In this document: one piece after another, positions 38,833 through 40,032 of the stretch
Layout of the letters: every line of letters starts with the position of its first letter
Position numbering within the stretch: the stretch's first letter is position 1
NCBI RefSeq assembly: GCF_000380245.2
Contig: NZ_HG428747.1
Location: 1 to 40,032, forward strand
Source: Bacillus massiliigorillae
Lineage (GTDB): Bacteria > Bacillota > Bacilli > Bacillales > DSM-1321
Direction of reading: 5' to 3'
Length of the DNA: 40,032 bases
Program-made: the position numbers and the translations under genes
Notes under the pieces: model-generated
What the model saw: only the letters and a program-made list of their open reading frames with translations
Told to the model about the DNA's origin: nothing
The model's database searches: none

Positions 38833-40023
38833 ATGGAATATGAAACGCTATGGAATAAACGGTGCTCATTATATTATCAAAAGATGATGCGCTATTTTTC
38901 ACTAATTGCAAGCAGTGTATTTTATTCACTACTTCTTGTCGGTAGCATTTTTGCTTACTATTACATTCAATTTTTAAAATGGGTTCCGTCTTCATTTCCA
39001 ACTGAAATAGTAGTAGCTTTCTTAGTCTCTATCTTTTTCCTACAAACAAAGATACGGACATTCATTGTGAAAGCAGATCGTATTTTTTTACTACCTTTAG
39101 AGAAGAAATTATCTTCCTATTTTAGAAAATCATTTTATTACACAGCCGTTATAGATGGATTTAAGACTATTATTCTACTCGGTATCATTACGCCTTTAAT
39201 TCATTATGGATGGATTCAAATTGATTCCATCATCGTCACTATTGCTACAATTGCAGTCAATCTATACTTTGCTTGGTCGATGCAATGGATGACAAGTAGA
39301 ATTCAAATAACCTTACATACACTGATAAGACTGTTAACATTAACATTTATCTTATATTTCGTATTCATAGATTACTGGTATATTTCCATCATCATTCTTT
39401 TATGCACCGTTGGTTTCATGTATTTCCTGTTTGGAACGCAATCTAAAAGGATCAATTGGGATTACCTAATTACGCAGGAAGAACGAACAGTTTTACAGAT
39501 TTACAATTTCATTAATATTTATGTAGATGTTCCACATCTTAAATACGCATATAAACGTAGAATGTGGCTTTCTTGGTTAGTGAAAAAAACCATTCGCTAT
39601 CACCATTCTTCTTTCTTCCGTTATTTATTTACGCTTTTATTTGTTCGATATAATAGTTTTTATTATTTATATATAAGATTAACGTTCATTGGTTTCATAC
39701 TGATTTATTGCTTACCATCTTATCAGTGGATTGCCATGTTAATAATCCTATTTATGACAGGCTATCAATTATTACCTTTACAAGCAGCCATTAATGATTT
39801 GATTCGTACTTATCCTGTTTCTTTCCTTGAGTTCAAGACTTCCTTCTTGAAACTACTAACATCTTTGCTTAGTATTCAATTGCTTATTCTTACGATGGCA
39901 CACCTATCCCATCCAACAATACAGGATATACTACTATCTCTCTTAGCAGGATGCTTATTTATCTACTTCTTTGTATATATTTTTGCACCTAAGCGTATTC
40001 GTTCATTTCGATATTTAGACTAA
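38833..40023 (+). CDS. EcsB-like ABC transporter permease without adjacent ATPase
   Basis: An integral membrane protein of 396 residues in the EcsB family: about eight to nine TM helices in two blocks (about 24-70, 105-205 and 275-390), split by a basic, aromatic-rich cytoplasmic loop (about 205-265). EcsB normally pairs with the ATPase EcsA; the Ecs transporter affects secretion, competence and biofilm formation in Bacillus. Here no ecsA-like gene is in view, and the partner is either just beyond the window or in trans. I chose the ATG at 38833, with AAGGTG 6 nt upstream, over a GTG three codons earlier. It probably forms a transcript with the LysR gene 23 nt upstream. It ends 9 bases from the window edge and is complete. 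Confidence 0.85.
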   Translation: MEYETLWNKRCSLYYQKMMRYFSLIASSVFYSLLLVGSIFAYYYIQFLKWVPSSFPTEIVVAFLVSIFFLQTKIRTFIVKADRIFLLPLEKKLSSYFRKSFYYTAVIDGFKTIILLGIITPLIHYGWIQIDSIIVTIATIAVNLYFAWSMQWMTSRIQITLHTLIRLLTLTFILYFVFIDYWYISIIILLCTVGFMYFLFGTQSKRINWDYLITQEERTVLQIYNFINIYVDVPHLKYAYKRRMWLSWLVKKTIRYHHSSFFRYLFTLLFVRYNSFYYLYIRLTFIGFILIYCLPSYQWIAMLIILFMTGYQLLPLQAAINDLIRTYPVSFLEFKTSFLKLLTSLLSIQLLILTMAHLSHPTIQDILLSLLAGCLFIYFFVYIFAPKRIRSFRYLD

Positions 40024-40032
40024 AAGAAAGCG

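Overview
The window is low-GC, tightly packed DNA from a Firmicute, most probably a member of the Bacillus cereus group. The clues are strong AGGAGG-type ribosome binding sites, typical Bacillus U-tract terminators, a bcr1-like repeat near 36.9 kb, a bacterial nitric oxide synthase, a YcgT-type ferredoxin-NADP reductase under a Fur box, and a dctB/dctS/dctR/dctP locus arranged much as I remember it from B. subtilis. It reads as ordinary chromosome. I see no tRNA, CRISPR array, prophage or transposase gene. The species cannot be fixed from the sequence.

Layout. 1-390: three tandem rrn-type promoters on the minus strand, firing out of the left edge, so an rRNA operon should begin just outside. 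0.4-5.6 kb: purU, two paralogous DegV lipid-binding proteins, and glnS, a direct glutaminyl-tRNA synthetase. 5.9-7.1 kb: an SLC1-fold symporter without the usual substrate-binding arginine. 7.3-10.1 kb: a minus-strand operon of a minimal D,D-carboxypeptidase with an OmpR-type regulator and kinase. 10.2-10.55 kb: a structured ~170-bp repeat duplicated in tandem, with a shorter variant at 7.2 kb. 10.6-15.5 kb: the C4-dicarboxylate sensing and uptake locus, with a long perfect palindrome in the divergent dctB/dctS promoter region and a full-match CcpA (cre) site before dctP.

15.5-23.9 kb: a zinc-ribbon membrane protein, a thioester-reductase-like SDR, a DedA protein, a second OmpR-type regulator with a large kinase, and a formate/nitrite channel gene with a near-perfect cre site. 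24.0-27.1 kb: a GntR-ABC transporter operon with a paired operator. 27.2-32.0 kb: a NUDIX hydrolase, a WYL regulator with an effector-binding-domain protein, a YheO-like regulator with RidA, and pepT. 32.1-37.7 kb: a Fur-controlled ferredoxin-NADP reductase, a TipA/Mta-type MerR regulator, nitric oxide synthase, a TfoX C-terminal-domain protein, an SDR, repeats and a GNAT. 37.9-40.0 kb: a LysR regulator and an EcsB-like permease with no ATPase in view.

How parts connect. The clearest cross-link is regulatory. The carboxypeptidase operon and the second two-component operon, 12.6 kb apart, carry the same direct repeat, TTTAAG-N5-CTTAAG, at nearly the same distance (32-33 nt) from a TACAAT/TACATT -10 box with no good -35. 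This suggests related or cross-acting OmpR-type regulators over a small cell-envelope regulon. I did not find a convincing new multi-gene defence or biosynthetic system. The best novelty candidates are this shared operator, the duplicated structured repeat, the dct palindrome and the altered symporter.
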